Assembly: GCA_016865035.1 (NCBI GenBank)
Contig: CP018227.1
Span: 652,001-716,000, forward strand
Direction: 5' to 3'
DNA: 64,000 nt
Source: Kordiimonadales bacterium IMCC3096
GTDB lineage: Bacteria > Pseudomonadota > Alphaproteobacteria > Minwuiales > Minwuiaceae
Both the position numbers and the translations under genes were made by a program. Positions 50,192 to 60,403 of the stretch are shown piece by piece. Numbering within the stretch: position 1 is the first letter of the stretch; the number at the start of each line of letters is the position of its first letter. The notes beneath the pieces were generated by a model. The model was not told the origin of the DNA and searched no databases. It saw only the letters and a list, made by a program, of their open reading frames with translations.

Positions 50192-51453
50192 GTAACAATC
50201 TCCAGGTCGTAGTCGATGGTGCCAAGGCTGGCGTGTAGCTTGTCGACGTCATAGTCCTTGCCATAACGACCGAGGGTGATCGACGCCTCCTGATGCCCAA
50301 CAATCTGTCGGATGATCGGTTCCGCTACCCCATCCTGCTTCAGATGGTTGATGAAAGTGTGCCGGAAAGAGTGGAAGCAATATTTCCGGTCCTCAAACCC
50401 CCGGTCGCGTTTGTATCGACCAAACCATTTGCCGACAGAGTTCGAATAGCGTCCCAATCGATTGGGCTGGAGATTGCTCCAGAGACGCTGCTTGGGCCGT
50501 TCAGTCAATTTCTCCACGATATCCAGGAAGCCCAGTCTGATGAGCTCGGGGTGGAGAGGGACAAGTCGCTGAGCTGCTGCTGTCTTCAACAGCCCCGCTT
50601 CGTCGTTAACACTGAAACACCAGAACCCATCGTGCTCGACGACATCACAACATCTGAGTTGGCAGATCTCCTCCAGACGCATACCCGAGTAGGCAGCTAT
50701 CAATGGAACCCACCGTCTTTCCGGTCGTTCCTCATGGAGCCAAAGGTCGTTTAGAAGCCTCTTCATCTGCTCGTTGTCGTACGCGAAACGCTGGTCCCAG
50801 TCCCTGCCCCGCTTCCTGATACTCAATCCCTCTGCCGGGTTACCACCTATCAATTCCTCACGAACTCCCCAACGGAGGAGCCCCGACAGAAATTGAAGGT
50901 GCTTGTTGACGGACTTGTCCGACAAGAGCCTGTCAGCATTCTTCGAGGCATTGTCCTCCCTCAGAAGGTACTGGGGAGTCGCAAGCAACGCCTCCTTGTA
51001 GGCCCTGCATCGGGATCGGTTCAGGTCCGTCAGCTTGATGTTGCCGATATGGTGGACTGCAATGCGAAAGCTGTAATCCATTGTCATCAGTGTCCTTGGA
51101 TCGACAGCCTTCTCTTTCTCCGTCAGGTACGCCTTGGCCAGATCGTCCAGACGAGTGATTGATGGTGTCGTCAGCTTGTCAGCATGAGAACGACGGGTGC
51201 TGCCCAGACTCTCCAGGAAGGCAGAAGCCAGGGTCGCCACATCGCTCTCACAGGCTGAGGCCAACCTTGCGACACGCAATCTTTCAAAGCCGGTCACAAT
51301 AGCGACCTTCAACGAACTGGCCCGAGCCTGTGCAGTTCGACTGTCAGATGTTCGCAGAGACTGATGGATTTCACGTCGTTCAAGGACTTCAACCAGGTCC
51401 GACGGGACCCTGACCCTGATGTGGTGAGTGCTTCCCCTTTGGTGCAGCTTCAT
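50185..51453 (-). CDS. Tyrosine integrase of the tRNA-Ser element
   Basis: A 422-residue phage-type integrase. An N-terminal arm-binding part and a core-binding domain precede the catalytic residues: arginine in AYSGMRLEEICQLR, HSFRHTFINHL with the His-x-x-Arg pair, and VGHQEASITLGRYGKDY with histidine and the nucleophilic tyrosine. It is next to the tRNA and transcribed away from it, as is usual. Its first 15 codons are repeated inverted at its 3' end, so the C-terminal residues VTP may not be the ancestral end; the catalytic domain is complete. Confidence 0.93.
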   Translation of the reverse strand: MKLHQRGSTHHIRVRVPSDLVEVLERREIHQSLRTSDSRTAQARASSLKVAIVTGFERLRVARLASACESDVATLASAFLESLGSTRRSHADKLTTPSITRLDDLAKAYLTEKEKAVDPRTLMTMDYSFRIAVHHIGNIKLTDLNRSRCRAYKEALLATPQYLLREDNASKNADRLLSDKSVNKHLQFLSGLLRWGVREELIGGNPAEGLSIRKRGRDWDQRFAYDNEQMKRLLNDLWLHEERPERRWVPLIAAYSGMRLEEICQLRCCDVVEHDGFWCFSVNDEAGLLKTAAAQRLVPLHPELIRLGFLDIVEKLTERPKQRLWSNLQPNRLGRYSNSVGKWFGRYKRDRGFEDRKYCFHSFRHTFINHLKQDGVAEPIIRQIVGHQEASITLGRYGKDYDVDKLHASLGTIDYDLEIVTP

Positions 51454-51566
51454 GTGATTCCCTGTGTAGCGTCGTGTGTAGCAGGACGCTCGGTGGAAAC
51501 CTCAAGAGAGGCTAAGTTGCTCTAAGGATAGAACTTTAGGGGAAAGTGGCGGAGAGGATGGGATTC
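51407..51566 (+). repeat. 160-bp inverted repeat, copy at the tRNA end
   Basis: Holds the integrase start, its leader and the att core within tRNA-Ser. TGTAGC arm-type candidates are at 51465-51470 and 51477-51482. It is mirrored by 50032-50191. Confidence 0.92.
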
Positions 51567-51637
51567 GAACCCACGAGGGAGGATTAGTCCCCACTCCCTT
51601 AGCAGGGGAGCGCCTTAAGCCACTCGGCCACCTCTCC
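51547..51637 (-). tRNA. tRNA-Ser(GCT) with encoded CCA
   Basis: A 91-base gene on the minus strand. The acceptor stem GGAGAGG pairs with CCTCTCC, the anticodon loop is CTGCTAA (anticodon GCT), a long variable arm typical of tRNA-Ser follows, and the T-loop reads GGTTCGAATCC. The CCA end is encoded at 51547-51549. Its 3' end is the attachment site of the element on its left. Confidence 0.96.
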
Positions 51638-51807
51638 ACCGCCGGGTATAGACGGGGCGTGGCGACCTGTACAAGGGGTTTTTCCCGGTGTGGCGGATGC
51701 GGGCCTGATTGCTGTCGGATTGCCGCAGGGACGGCGGCCTTTCGCGCAGCCCGTGGTCCTGATCGCATCCTCTCCCCGGTTGCCCCGGCAGAGACAGGGA
51801 CGTCAGG

Positions 51808-52575
51808 TCAGCCGCCCAGGAACCGCGTCAGATAGGTGCGGGGCTCCTCGCCGGCGTGGCTTTCCTCGAAAGCATCGATGGCGGCGTTGATGGCGGCGTC
51901 GATGGGCATGTCCTGCCAGCTGCGGATCAGACGCTTCTGCATCCGCACCGCGTCGGGGGCCGACTGCATGATCGACTGCACCCAGGCCTCCACCTGCACA
52001 TCAAGCTGCTCCGCCGGCACGACCTTCTGCACCAGACCGCAGACCATGGCCTCGGCGGCATCGATCATGTCCCCGGTCAGCAGGATCTCCGTCGCCTTGC
52101 CCCAGCCCATGAGGCGCGGCAGGAGGACAGCCTCGATGACGCTGGGCATGCCGACCCGGACTTCAGGCATGCCGAACTTCGCGCCCTCCGCCGCGACGCG
52201 GAAGTCGCAGACGGCGGCCAGTTCCAGCCCGGCGCCGAGGCAGAAGCCGTTGATGCGCCCGATCACCGGCACCGGAATGCGACGGATCTCGTCGATCGCC
52301 AGATGCAGGTTGGTGATGAAGGTGCGCGCGGTGTGCCGGTCGAGCTGTGCCATCTCGCGGATATCCGCACCGCCGACGAAGGCCTTGCCGGCCGCGGTCA
52401 GCACGACGGCCCGCAGGCTGTCATCGCGGGCAAGATCATAGGCCGCCGCCTGCAGTTCGCCGTTCATGGCCGTGGACATGGCGTTCAGCTTGGTCGGCCT
52501 GTCGAGCGTGATCGTGGCGATCGTGCCCCCGTCCCGTTCATCGCGGGTGACGGTGATGAATTCGAAACTGTCCAT
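51808..52575 (-). CDS. Enoyl-CoA hydratase/isomerase
   Basis: A 255-residue crotonase-fold enzyme that hydrates enoyl-CoA in beta-oxidation or a related acid pathway. Oxyanion-hole segments are AFVGGADIREM and NGFCLGAGLELA, with the glutamate-containing FGMPEVRVGMP for catalysis. ATG at 52575 is preferred to an upstream frame beginning at 52608. It follows the two acyl-CoA dehydrogenase genes on the same strand (75-base gap), forming a CoA-acid degradation operon. Confidence 0.92.
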   Translation of the reverse strand: MDSFEFITVTRDERDGGTIATITLDRPTKLNAMSTAMNGELQAAAYDLARDDSLRAVVLTAAGKAFVGGADIREMAQLDRHTARTFITNLHLAIDEIRRIPVPVIGRINGFCLGAGLELAAVCDFRVAAEGAKFGMPEVRVGMPSVIEAVLLPRLMGWGKATEILLTGDMIDAAEAMVCGLVQKVVPAEQLDVQVEAWVQSIMQSAPDAVRMQKRLIRSWQDMPIDAAINAAIDAFEESHAGEEPRTYLTRFLGG

Positions 52576-52650
52576 GCTTTCTCTATTCTCCGTAACCACA
52601 GCCGCCAAGGATCACAGCCGCGCGCCCTGTCCTGGCCCGAAACACCTGTC

Positions 52651-53709
52651 CTAGCCCGAAACGATATCCGCCCAGAAATTCTCCACCCCGCGGTCCACCG
52701 CACGGGTGCCGAGCCTGCGTGCCCAGAACCGGGCCCCGCCGAACTCGGAGCGCCACGACCAGAGCCTGCGGGTCGCGAAATGCAGGCTGTGCTCATAGGT
52801 GAAGCCGATGGCGCCATGGGTCTGGTGACCGACGGTCGCCCCGACACCCGCAGCTTCGGATGTACGGGCCTTGGCGGCGGCGATCTGCCATTCCGGGTTC
52901 TGCCCTGCGTCCAGCGCGGCAAAGGGAGCCTCCGCGATCACACCGGACGATGCGGCCTCGCCGGCCATGCGCGACAGCTCCTGCTGGATCGCCTGGAACT
53001 TGCCCAGCGGCTTGCCGAACTGCGTCCGCTCGTTGGCGTACTGCACCGTCTGGGTCAGCACCTTGTCCATCGCCCCGGCGATCTGGGCGGCGCGAACCAT
53101 CGCGCCATACTGCAGGATGACATCCCGTGGCAGGTCGTTGGGCAGATGCGCCACGCGCACCGGCGCGCCGTCGAAGCTGACATCGTCGCGCGGCTCCCGC
53201 GCCATGTTCTGGCTGGCGGAGATGTCACGGGCGTCCGACAGGCGGACCGCACCGACCATCACACCGCCATCCTGCGCGGCAACGACCAGGGCCGTTTCCG
53301 CCTTCGAGGCCCAGGGCACGCGGGCCACGGTTCCCGAAAGCTTCGCCGAGCCGCCGTCGCCCGCGATGGTGAGGCTGCCGTCGCTGCCATCGATGATGGT
53401 CGCCATGCCTTCAGGCACCGGCAGTCCGGCCCGTTCCGCCAGCCAACTCGCCAGGATGGTCTCGGCCAGCGGGACCGGCGCGGAATGGAACCCGGCGGCG
53501 GACAGCAGCACATGCGCATCGCGCCATTCGCCGCCGACACCGCCGTTCTCCTCCGACACCAGCGGCCGGGTCAGGCCCTGGGCCTCGACCTCCGCCCAGA
53601 TGCCGCCATCGTCACCGGTCTCGTCGAACCGGGTGAGCAGTTCGCGGGTCACGCGATCACCGAACAGGCCATTGACGCTGTCGGTCAGGATATTGCGAAG
53701 TTCACTCAT
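52651..53709 (-). CDS. Acyl-CoA dehydrogenase family protein, small subunit-like
   Basis: A 352-residue flavoenzyme fold lacking the strong substrate-pocket motifs of the neighbouring enzyme. C-terminal segments QYANERTQFGKPLGKFQAIQ and VGATVGHQTHGAIGFTYEHS match the ACAD C-terminal domain. Paired ACAD genes (one canonical, one divergent) often form heteromers in steroid or branched acid degradation. It overlaps the next upstream gene by ATGA. Confidence 0.88.
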   Translation of the reverse strand: MSELRNILTDSVNGLFGDRVTRELLTRFDETGDDGGIWAEVEAQGLTRPLVSEENGGVGGEWRDAHVLLSAAGFHSAPVPLAETILASWLAERAGLPVPEGMATIIDGSDGSLTIAGDGGSAKLSGTVARVPWASKAETALVVAAQDGGVMVGAVRLSDARDISASQNMAREPRDDVSFDGAPVRVAHLPNDLPRDVILQYGAMVRAAQIAGAMDKVLTQTVQYANERTQFGKPLGKFQAIQQELSRMAGEAASSGVIAEAPFAALDAGQNPEWQIAAAKARTSEAAGVGATVGHQTHGAIGFTYEHSLHFATRRLWSWRSEFGGARFWARRLGTRAVDRGVENFWADIVSG

Positions 53710-54848
53710 CTGAGGCCAAGCCCCCGTGCAATGATGCCGCGCAGGATCTCTCGGGTACCGCCGCGCAGGCTGAAGGATGGGGCTTCCATGGTCAGGAACG
53801 CGAGCACCTGCTGGAAGTTGTCGCCGCCCATCAGGGTCGGTTCCTCCTCCACCAGACGCGCGGCGATCTCCGGAATCGACTGTTCGAACACACCGCCGAC
53901 ATCCTTCACCACGCTGGCCTCCAGCGAGGGATTCTCGCCACGCTGCAGCTTGCCCGCGACCGACAGGGACATGCGGCGGAGCGTCATGGCATGGGCCGAC
54001 AGGCGCCCCACTTCCTCCACCATCGCCGGATCACGGCTCTGCGCCGCGACACCCAGCAATTCCAGGATCAGCTGGATGCAGCTCAGGTAGCGCTCCGGCC
54101 CGCTGCGCTCGAACGCCAGTTCCGCCACCACCTGGTTCCAGCCGCCGCCCGGCTTGCCCACCAGACGGTCATCCGGCACGAACACGTCGTCGAAGACACA
54201 CTGGTTGAAATGGTGGTTGCCGGCCAGGTTGATGATCGGGCTGACGGTCAGCCCCGGCGACTTCATGTCGACGATGAACTGGGTCAGGCCCCCATGCTTG
54301 TCCTCCGCGTCCGTGCGGAGCAGGGCAATCATGTAGTGGGCGAGATGGGCGCTGGAGGTCCAGACCTTGGTGCCATTGACCTTCCAGCCGCCGTCGACCT
54401 TCTCCGCCTTCGTGCGCGTGGCGGCGAGATCGGAGCCGGAGTCCGGTTCGGACATGCCGATGCAGAAGCAGGCATTGCCGCTGATGATCTGCGGCAGGAA
54501 GAACTTCCGCTGCTCCTCGGTACCGAAACGCAGCAGCAGGGGACCGCTCTGGCGGTCGGCAACCCAGTGGGCCTGCACCGGCGCGCCTGCGGCCAGCATC
54601 TCCTCCATGACCACATAGCGTTCGAAGAAGGTGCGGCCACCGCCACCATACTCCGTTGGCCAGGTCATGCCGAGCCAGCCCTTCTCCCCCACCTTGCGGC
54701 TGAAGTCCTGATCGTGGCCCATCCAGTTCCAGGCCCGGTCCACGGGGCGCTTGTCCTTCAGCGCCTCGGCCAGAAAGGCCCGCACCTCGGGCCGCAAGGC
54801 CTCGGCTTCCGGCGGTAATGTGGCCGGTTCGAAATTGAAGAAACCCAT
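53706..54848 (-). CDS. Acyl-CoA dehydrogenase, large subunit-like
   Basis: A 380-residue FAD enzyme that introduces an alpha-beta double bond in an acyl-CoA. Visible motifs: CIGMSEPDSGSDLAATRTKA (FAD and substrate loop), NGTKVWTSSAHLA, and the C-terminal LRGGTREILRGIIARGLGL. ATG at 54848 with GGGGAG upstream. It is the first gene of the three-gene operon. The substrate cannot be specified. Confidence 0.92.
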   Translation of the reverse strand: MGFFNFEPATLPPEAEALRPEVRAFLAEALKDKRPVDRAWNWMGHDQDFSRKVGEKGWLGMTWPTEYGGGGRTFFERYVVMEEMLAAGAPVQAHWVADRQSGPLLLRFGTEEQRKFFLPQIISGNACFCIGMSEPDSGSDLAATRTKAEKVDGGWKVNGTKVWTSSAHLAHYMIALLRTDAEDKHGGLTQFIVDMKSPGLTVSPIINLAGNHHFNQCVFDDVFVPDDRLVGKPGGGWNQVVAELAFERSGPERYLSCIQLILELLGVAAQSRDPAMVEEVGRLSAHAMTLRRMSLSVAGKLQRGENPSLEASVVKDVGGVFEQSIPEIAARLVEEEPTLMGGDNFQQVLAFLTMEAPSFSLRGGTREILRGIIARGLGLR

Positions 54849-55030
54849 CGTCACGCTCCCCGTTGTCTGGGCTGAACCTAGCAGTCACCCGCATACGGTC
54901 AATTGCCTCCGGTGGATGACAGGCATGACCCGCCCTGGCCGTCGCATGTTGCACCGACAGGCCGAAAACCATAGCGTCCGACAAACAGCCTGTCCGGGAC
55001 GGGCAGCAGCCTTTGGGGGGAGCGCATCAC

Positions 55031-56698
55031 ATGGCCACGAATCACAGGACGGGCGGGCAACTGCTGGTCGACAGCCTGGCGAAGCACGGGGCGGATCTGG
55101 CGTTCTGCGTCCCCGGCGAAAGCTATCTCGCCGCGCTTGATGCCCTCTACGACCAGCCTTCCATCCGGCTGATCACCTGTCGCCAGGAAGGTGGCGCGGC
55201 GATGATGGCGGAGGCCTATGGCAAGCTGACGGGCCGCCCCGGCATCTGTTTCGTCACCCGCGGCCCGGGTGCCACCAATGCCTCCCCCGGTCTGCACATC
55301 GCGTTTCAGGACTCGTCACCGATGATCCTGTTCATCGGCCAGGTAGCGCGGGAGCAGGTGGATCGGGAAGCGTTTCAGGAAATCGACTACCGGCGGCTGT
55401 TCGAACAGCTGACCAAATGGACCGGCCAGATCGAGGATGCGGTCCGGGTGCCGGAATATGTCAGCCGCGCGTTTCACAATGCCACAGCCGGCCGCCCCGG
55501 CCCGGTGGCCCTTGCCCTGCCGGAAGACATGCTGCGGGACGCGGTGGAGGCGGCGGTCGGCACCCCGTGGCGCACCCCGGAGATCGCACCGACGCCAGAG
55601 GACATGAAACGGTTCGAGGAAATGCTGGCGGGGTCGGAGCGGCCCGTGATGATCGTCGGCGGGTCGCGCTGGTCACAGGACACGGCGGACCGGCTGGCCG
55701 CCTTCTGCGCCGCCAACGACATGCCGGTCTGCACGTCGTTCCGCTGTCAGGACTTCATCGACAATACGGCACCGGCCTACATGGGCGTCTCCGGCATCGG
55801 GCCTGACCCGGAACTGGTGCGCCGCATCACCACCGCCGACCTGGTTATCTGTGTCGGCGCGCGGCTGGGGGAAATGACCACCGGACGCTACAGCCACTTC
55901 GACATTCCGCGCCCGAAGCAGACACTGATTCACGTCTATCCGGATCCGGAGGAGATCGGCCGGGTCTACCAGGCCGATCTGGGGCTGGTCGCCACCCCCG
56001 CCGCCTTCGCCCGCGCCGTGGAGGGCATGGCTGTCCGCGCGGACAGGGGCGTGATCGCGGAGGCGCATCAGCGGTTCCTCGAATGGTCCACGCCGATCCC
56101 CATGGCCGGTGACGTGCAACTGGCGGAGATCATTCACCACATCTCCGAGAACCTGCCCCCGGACACGATCGTCACCAACGGCGGCGGCAACTGCATCACC
56201 TGGGTGCACCGTTTCATGCGCCACAAGCGCTGGCGCACCCAGCTGGCCCCCACCTCCGGCTCCATGGGCTATGGCGTGCCCTCCGCCGTGGCGGCGAAGC
56301 TGACCCACCCCGACCGCCATGTCATCAGCTTCTCCGGCGACGGCTGCTTCATGATGAACGGGCAGGAGTTCGCGACAGCCGTGCAGTACGATCTGCCCAT
56401 CGTCTTCATCGTCGTGAACAACGGCATGTACGGCACCATCCGCATGCACCAGGAACGGGACTACACCGGCCGCGAGATCGCGACGGAACTGAAGAACCCG
56501 AACTTCGCCGCCATCGCCCACGCCTATGGCATGGACGGGACCGTGGTGGAGAAGACGGAAGACTTCTTCCCCGCGCTGGAGAAAGGGCTGGCCGCAAGCG
56601 GACCGAGCCTGATCGAGATCCGCATCGACCCGGACGTGCTGTCCCCCACGGCCACCATCTCCGGCCTGCGGGCGAAGGCGGGAATGGACAAGGGCTGA
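55031..56698 (+). CDS. Thiamine pyrophosphate enzyme, acetolactate synthase-like
   Basis: A 555-residue enzyme with three alpha/beta domains. The conserved glutamate that activates TPP is in LITCRQEGGAAMMAEAYGK; the TPP/Mg motif is SFSGDGCFMMNGQEF to VVNNGMYG. The middle FAD-like domain is present. It may be an acetolactate synthase-like decarboxylase or carboligase of an oxo-acid; no small regulatory subunit is adjacent, which argues against the biosynthetic IlvB. GGGGGGAG precedes the ATG. DUF1289 begins at its last base. Confidence 0.9.
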   Translation: MATNHRTGGQLLVDSLAKHGADLAFCVPGESYLAALDALYDQPSIRLITCRQEGGAAMMAEAYGKLTGRPGICFVTRGPGATNASPGLHIAFQDSSPMILFIGQVAREQVDREAFQEIDYRRLFEQLTKWTGQIEDAVRVPEYVSRAFHNATAGRPGPVALALPEDMLRDAVEAAVGTPWRTPEIAPTPEDMKRFEEMLAGSERPVMIVGGSRWSQDTADRLAAFCAANDMPVCTSFRCQDFIDNTAPAYMGVSGIGPDPELVRRITTADLVICVGARLGEMTTGRYSHFDIPRPKQTLIHVYPDPEEIGRVYQADLGLVATPAAFARAVEGMAVRADRGVIAEAHQRFLEWSTPIPMAGDVQLAEIIHHISENLPPDTIVTNGGGNCITWVHRFMRHKRWRTQLAPTSGSMGYGVPSAVAAKLTHPDRHVISFSGDGCFMMNGQEFATAVQYDLPIVFIVVNNGMYGTIRMHQERDYTGREIATELKNPNFAAIAHAYGMDGTVVEKTEDFFPALEKGLAASGPSLIEIRIDPDVLSPTATISGLRAKAGMDKG

Positions 56699-56898
56699 TG
56701 GCGCGCGCCACCGTCCCCTCCCCCTGCATCTCCGTCTGCATTCTCGATCCCGGTCGGGACATGTGCATCGGTTGCTACCGCAACCGCGCCGAGATCGGTG
56801 AATGGTCCCGTGCCGACGACGACCGCCGCTGGGAGATTGCACAACAGGCGGAGGCCCGTCGTATCGCGCTGACTGCGGAAAAGGAGAAACGCGCATGA
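56698..56898 (+). CDS. DUF1289 small cysteine protein
   Basis: A 66-residue protein with the DUF1289 signature SPCISVCILDPGRDMCIGCYR: four cysteines that probably bind a metal or Fe-S centre. It overlaps the TPP enzyme gene at its start and the thioesterase gene by ATGA at its end, so the three are coupled. Function unknown. Confidence 0.88.
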   Translation: MARATVPSPCISVCILDPGRDMCIGCYRNRAEIGEWSRADDDRRWEIAQQAEARRIALTAEKEKRA

Positions 56899-57389
56899 TC
56901 CCTATCACCGCACCCTTCGAGATCCATACCGACCATGTCCGGCCCGAGTGGATCGACCACAATGGCCACATGAACATGGGCTATTACATGGTCGTGTTCG
57001 ACCATGCGACCGACGCCTTTCTCGACGCCTGCGGCCTGACCCCGGCCCACCGGGAGGCGGAGCAGGTCAGCACCTTCTCGCTGGAGGCCCACATCAACTA
57101 CCTGCAGGAAGTGCGGGAGGGTGATCCGCTGACGTTCCGCACCACCCTGCTGGGCCACGATGCGAAGCGCATCCATTACATCCACGAGATGATCCACGGC
57201 AGGGAAGGCTTTCGCGCCGCCACCAACGAACTGATGTCGCTGCATGTCAGCCGCGCCACCCGCCGCACCGCGCCCATGGCCGATGTGGTCCAGCAGCGTC
57301 TGGCGGAAATTGCGGAAGTCCACGGCAAGCTGACACCCCCGCCGGAAGCCGGACGCCACATCGGTCTCAACCAGCGCCGGAAGGGATAG
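56895..57389 (+). CDS. Hotdog-fold acyl-CoA thioesterase
   Basis: A 164-residue thioesterase of the 4HBT group: VRPEWIDHNGHMNMGYYMVV holds the catalytic aspartate region and GHMN motif. The domain is similar to the thioesterase part of carnitine dehydrogenase enzymes, so a quaternary-amine CoA thioester is one option. AAGGAG lies before the ATG at 56895. It ends this operon, followed by palindromic intergenic repeats. Confidence 0.87.
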   Translation: MIPITAPFEIHTDHVRPEWIDHNGHMNMGYYMVVFDHATDAFLDACGLTPAHREAEQVSTFSLEAHINYLQEVREGDPLTFRTTLLGHDAKRIHYIHEMIHGREGFRAATNELMSLHVSRATRRTAPMADVVQQRLAEIAEVHGKLTPPPEAGRHIGLNQRRKG

Positions 57390-57429
57390 GGTACCGCCGA
57401 TCGGGCCGCCGCCACACCACCTCACGCCG

Positions 57430-57660
57430 CACCCGGGCTCGACCCAGGTATCCGGTCTCTGACACCTGAGCGGCAATGCTGGGCCGCCGGATCAAGTCCG
57501 GCGGCGACGTCAGTGTGGGTGGCGGGCATGGCTGGCCTGACGTGTATCTCCACACCATCCCACGCCTCACCCGGGCTTGACCCGGGTGTCCAGTCTCCCA
57601 CCTGTGCGCAGCACCGCTGGGCCGCCGGATCGAGTCCGGCGGCGACGTCGTTGTGGGTGG
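57430..57660. repeat. Two tandem GC-rich palindromic intergenic repeats
   Basis: Two copies (about 57430-57520 and 57569-57660) each hold an ACCCGGGCTTGACCCGGGT-like palindrome followed by GCCGCCGGAT-CAAG/CGAG-TCCGGCGGC and GACGTC. Related copies are at 60178-60380. They fill the gap between convergent genes and no gene is seen here. Confidence 0.8.
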
Positions 57661-57685
57661 CAGCTCTCGTTTGAGGAAAGTGGCC

Positions 57686-58990
<1,305 letters not shown>

Positions 58991-59065
58991 TCAAGCTTGC
59001 AGCCTGCAGGAAATGCAGTCGCTGAGCCGCGACAGAACGGCAATCGGCCGGGGAGGGCCAGGTAC

Positions 59066-60091
59066 ATGTCACTGAAACTGGGACTGATGACCGGATACTG
59101 GGGTGCGGAACCGCCCGCCAACATCATCGGCACGGCGCAACAGGCGGAGAAGCTGGGCTACTGGGGATTCTTCACGGCGGAAGCCTATGGCTCCGACGCC
59201 CTGACGCCCCTCGCCTGGGTCGGCGCGCATACCAGCACCATCAAGCTCGGCACGGCCATCGTGCAGATTTCAGCCCGTACACCGACCGCCACGGCGATGC
59301 ATGCCCTGACGCTGGATCACCTGAGCCAGGGTCGCATGATCCTCGGCCTCGGGGTCTCGGGTCCGCAGGTGGTGGAGGGGTGGTACGGCCAGCCTTTCGC
59401 CAAGCCCCTGTCCCGCACCCGCGAATATATCTCGATCATCCGCCAGGTGCTGGAGCGCCAGCAGCCGGTGGTCGGCCCCGGCCCCCATTACACGCTGCCC
59501 TACCCGGCGGACGCACCCGGCAGTTGGGGTCTGGGCAAGCCGCTGAAACCGATCACCCATCCGCTGCGCGCCAATCTGCCGATCTTTCTGGGTGCCGAGG
59601 GGCCGAAGAACGTCACCATGGCGGCAGAGACCTGTGATGGCTGGTATCCGCTCTATTACTCACCCTGGCGGCAGGAGGTCTATGCGGAGAACATCGCCAG
59701 CCGGCCGGAAGGGTTCGAGATCCTCTATCCGATGAAGCTGCATATCACGGACGATCTGGAGGCCGGACGGCTGGAGGTGAAGAAGAACCTCGCCCTCTAC
59801 ATCGGCGGCATGGGGGCGAAGGACCGCAACTTCCACAACGAACTGATCGTCCGCATGGGCTACGCCGACGCCGCCCGCAAGATCCAGGACCTCTTTCTGG
59901 ACGGCAAGAAGCGGGAGGCGGTGGCCGCAGTCCCTGACGAACTGGTGGACGAGATTGCGCTGGTCGGACCGAAGGATCGGATTCGCCAGCAACTCGCCGC
60001 CTGGGACGACAGCCCCGTCACCGGCCTGATGGTCTGGCCAAAGGCGGAGGGCGATCTGGAGACCTTCGCCGAACTGCTGCTGGACCGGTAG
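59066..60091 (+). CDS. LLM-class flavin-dependent oxidoreductase
   Basis: A 341-residue TIM-barrel enzyme of the luciferase-like monooxygenase family (MSLKLGLMTGYW, then GTAIVQISARTPTATAMHAL and GRMILGLGVSGPQVVEG). It uses reduced FMN or F420; in this type of host FMN is more likely. GGAGGG precedes the ATG at 59066. The substrate is unknown. It stands alone between divergent and convergent neighbours. Confidence 0.9.
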   Translation: MSLKLGLMTGYWGAEPPANIIGTAQQAEKLGYWGFFTAEAYGSDALTPLAWVGAHTSTIKLGTAIVQISARTPTATAMHALTLDHLSQGRMILGLGVSGPQVVEGWYGQPFAKPLSRTREYISIIRQVLERQQPVVGPGPHYTLPYPADAPGSWGLGKPLKPITHPLRANLPIFLGAEGPKNVTMAAETCDGWYPLYYSPWRQEVYAENIASRPEGFEILYPMKLHITDDLEAGRLEVKKNLALYIGGMGAKDRNFHNELIVRMGYADAARKIQDLFLDGKKREAVAAVPDELVDEIALVGPKDRIRQQLAAWDDSPVTGLMVWPKAEGDLETFAELLLDR

Positions 60092-60177
60092 CGGCCCTTC
60101 GCGGTCCGCAACTCGGGTCCTCGGGAGTCGTTAGAGGTGGAGAGGATGACCCGACGGTCCCACTTTCCACCTCGCAG

Positions 60178-60380
60178 TGCCCGGGCTTGACCCGGGTACC
60201 CAGCAGCGCCGCGCAAGCGTGGGAGACTGGGCTCGCGGATCAAGTCCGCGAGCGTCGCGAAGGGGCGAAGTCGGGAACCACATCTCCATCCCACCGACGC
60301 CGTGCCCGGACTTGATCCGGGCACCCATGGTGCCGCGCAAACGTGGGCGTCCGGGCTCGCGGATCAGGTCCGCGAGCGTC
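60178..60380. repeat. Two more GC-rich palindromic intergenic repeats
   Basis: Copies at about 60178-60255 and 60301-60380 share the CCCGGGCTTGACCCGGG palindrome, the CGCGGATCAAGTCCGCG palindrome and GCCGCGCAA. They lie 3' of the converging flavin oxidoreductase and metH genes. 60092-60403 contains nothing else visible. Confidence 0.8.
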
Positions 60381-60403
60381 AGAGCAGGAGTGGGAGCGTC
60401 GGG

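Larger units (their letters stand above)
44313..51566. mobile_element. Integrative element in the 3' end of tRNA-Ser, with an embedded inverted attP-like junction
   Basis: A 7.25-kb element bounded by direct copies of the 20-bp core TGGCGGAGAGGATGGGATTC at 44313-44332 and 51547-51566; the second lies in the tRNA-Ser gene. A third core is inverted at 50032-50051. It carries a tyrosine integrase (50185-51453), a polymerase-like gene, an extensin-family gene and small genes. Several of its genes seem to use TTG or GTG starts, and it is less GC-rich than the chromosome. Class unknown; it is not an evident phage or conjugative element because structural and transfer genes are absent. Confidence 0.85.

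Noticed and set aside
51856-54090. Plus-strand frame of 744 codons
   Set aside because: It is antisense to enoyl-CoA hydratase and two acyl-CoA dehydrogenases with clear motifs; no family features.
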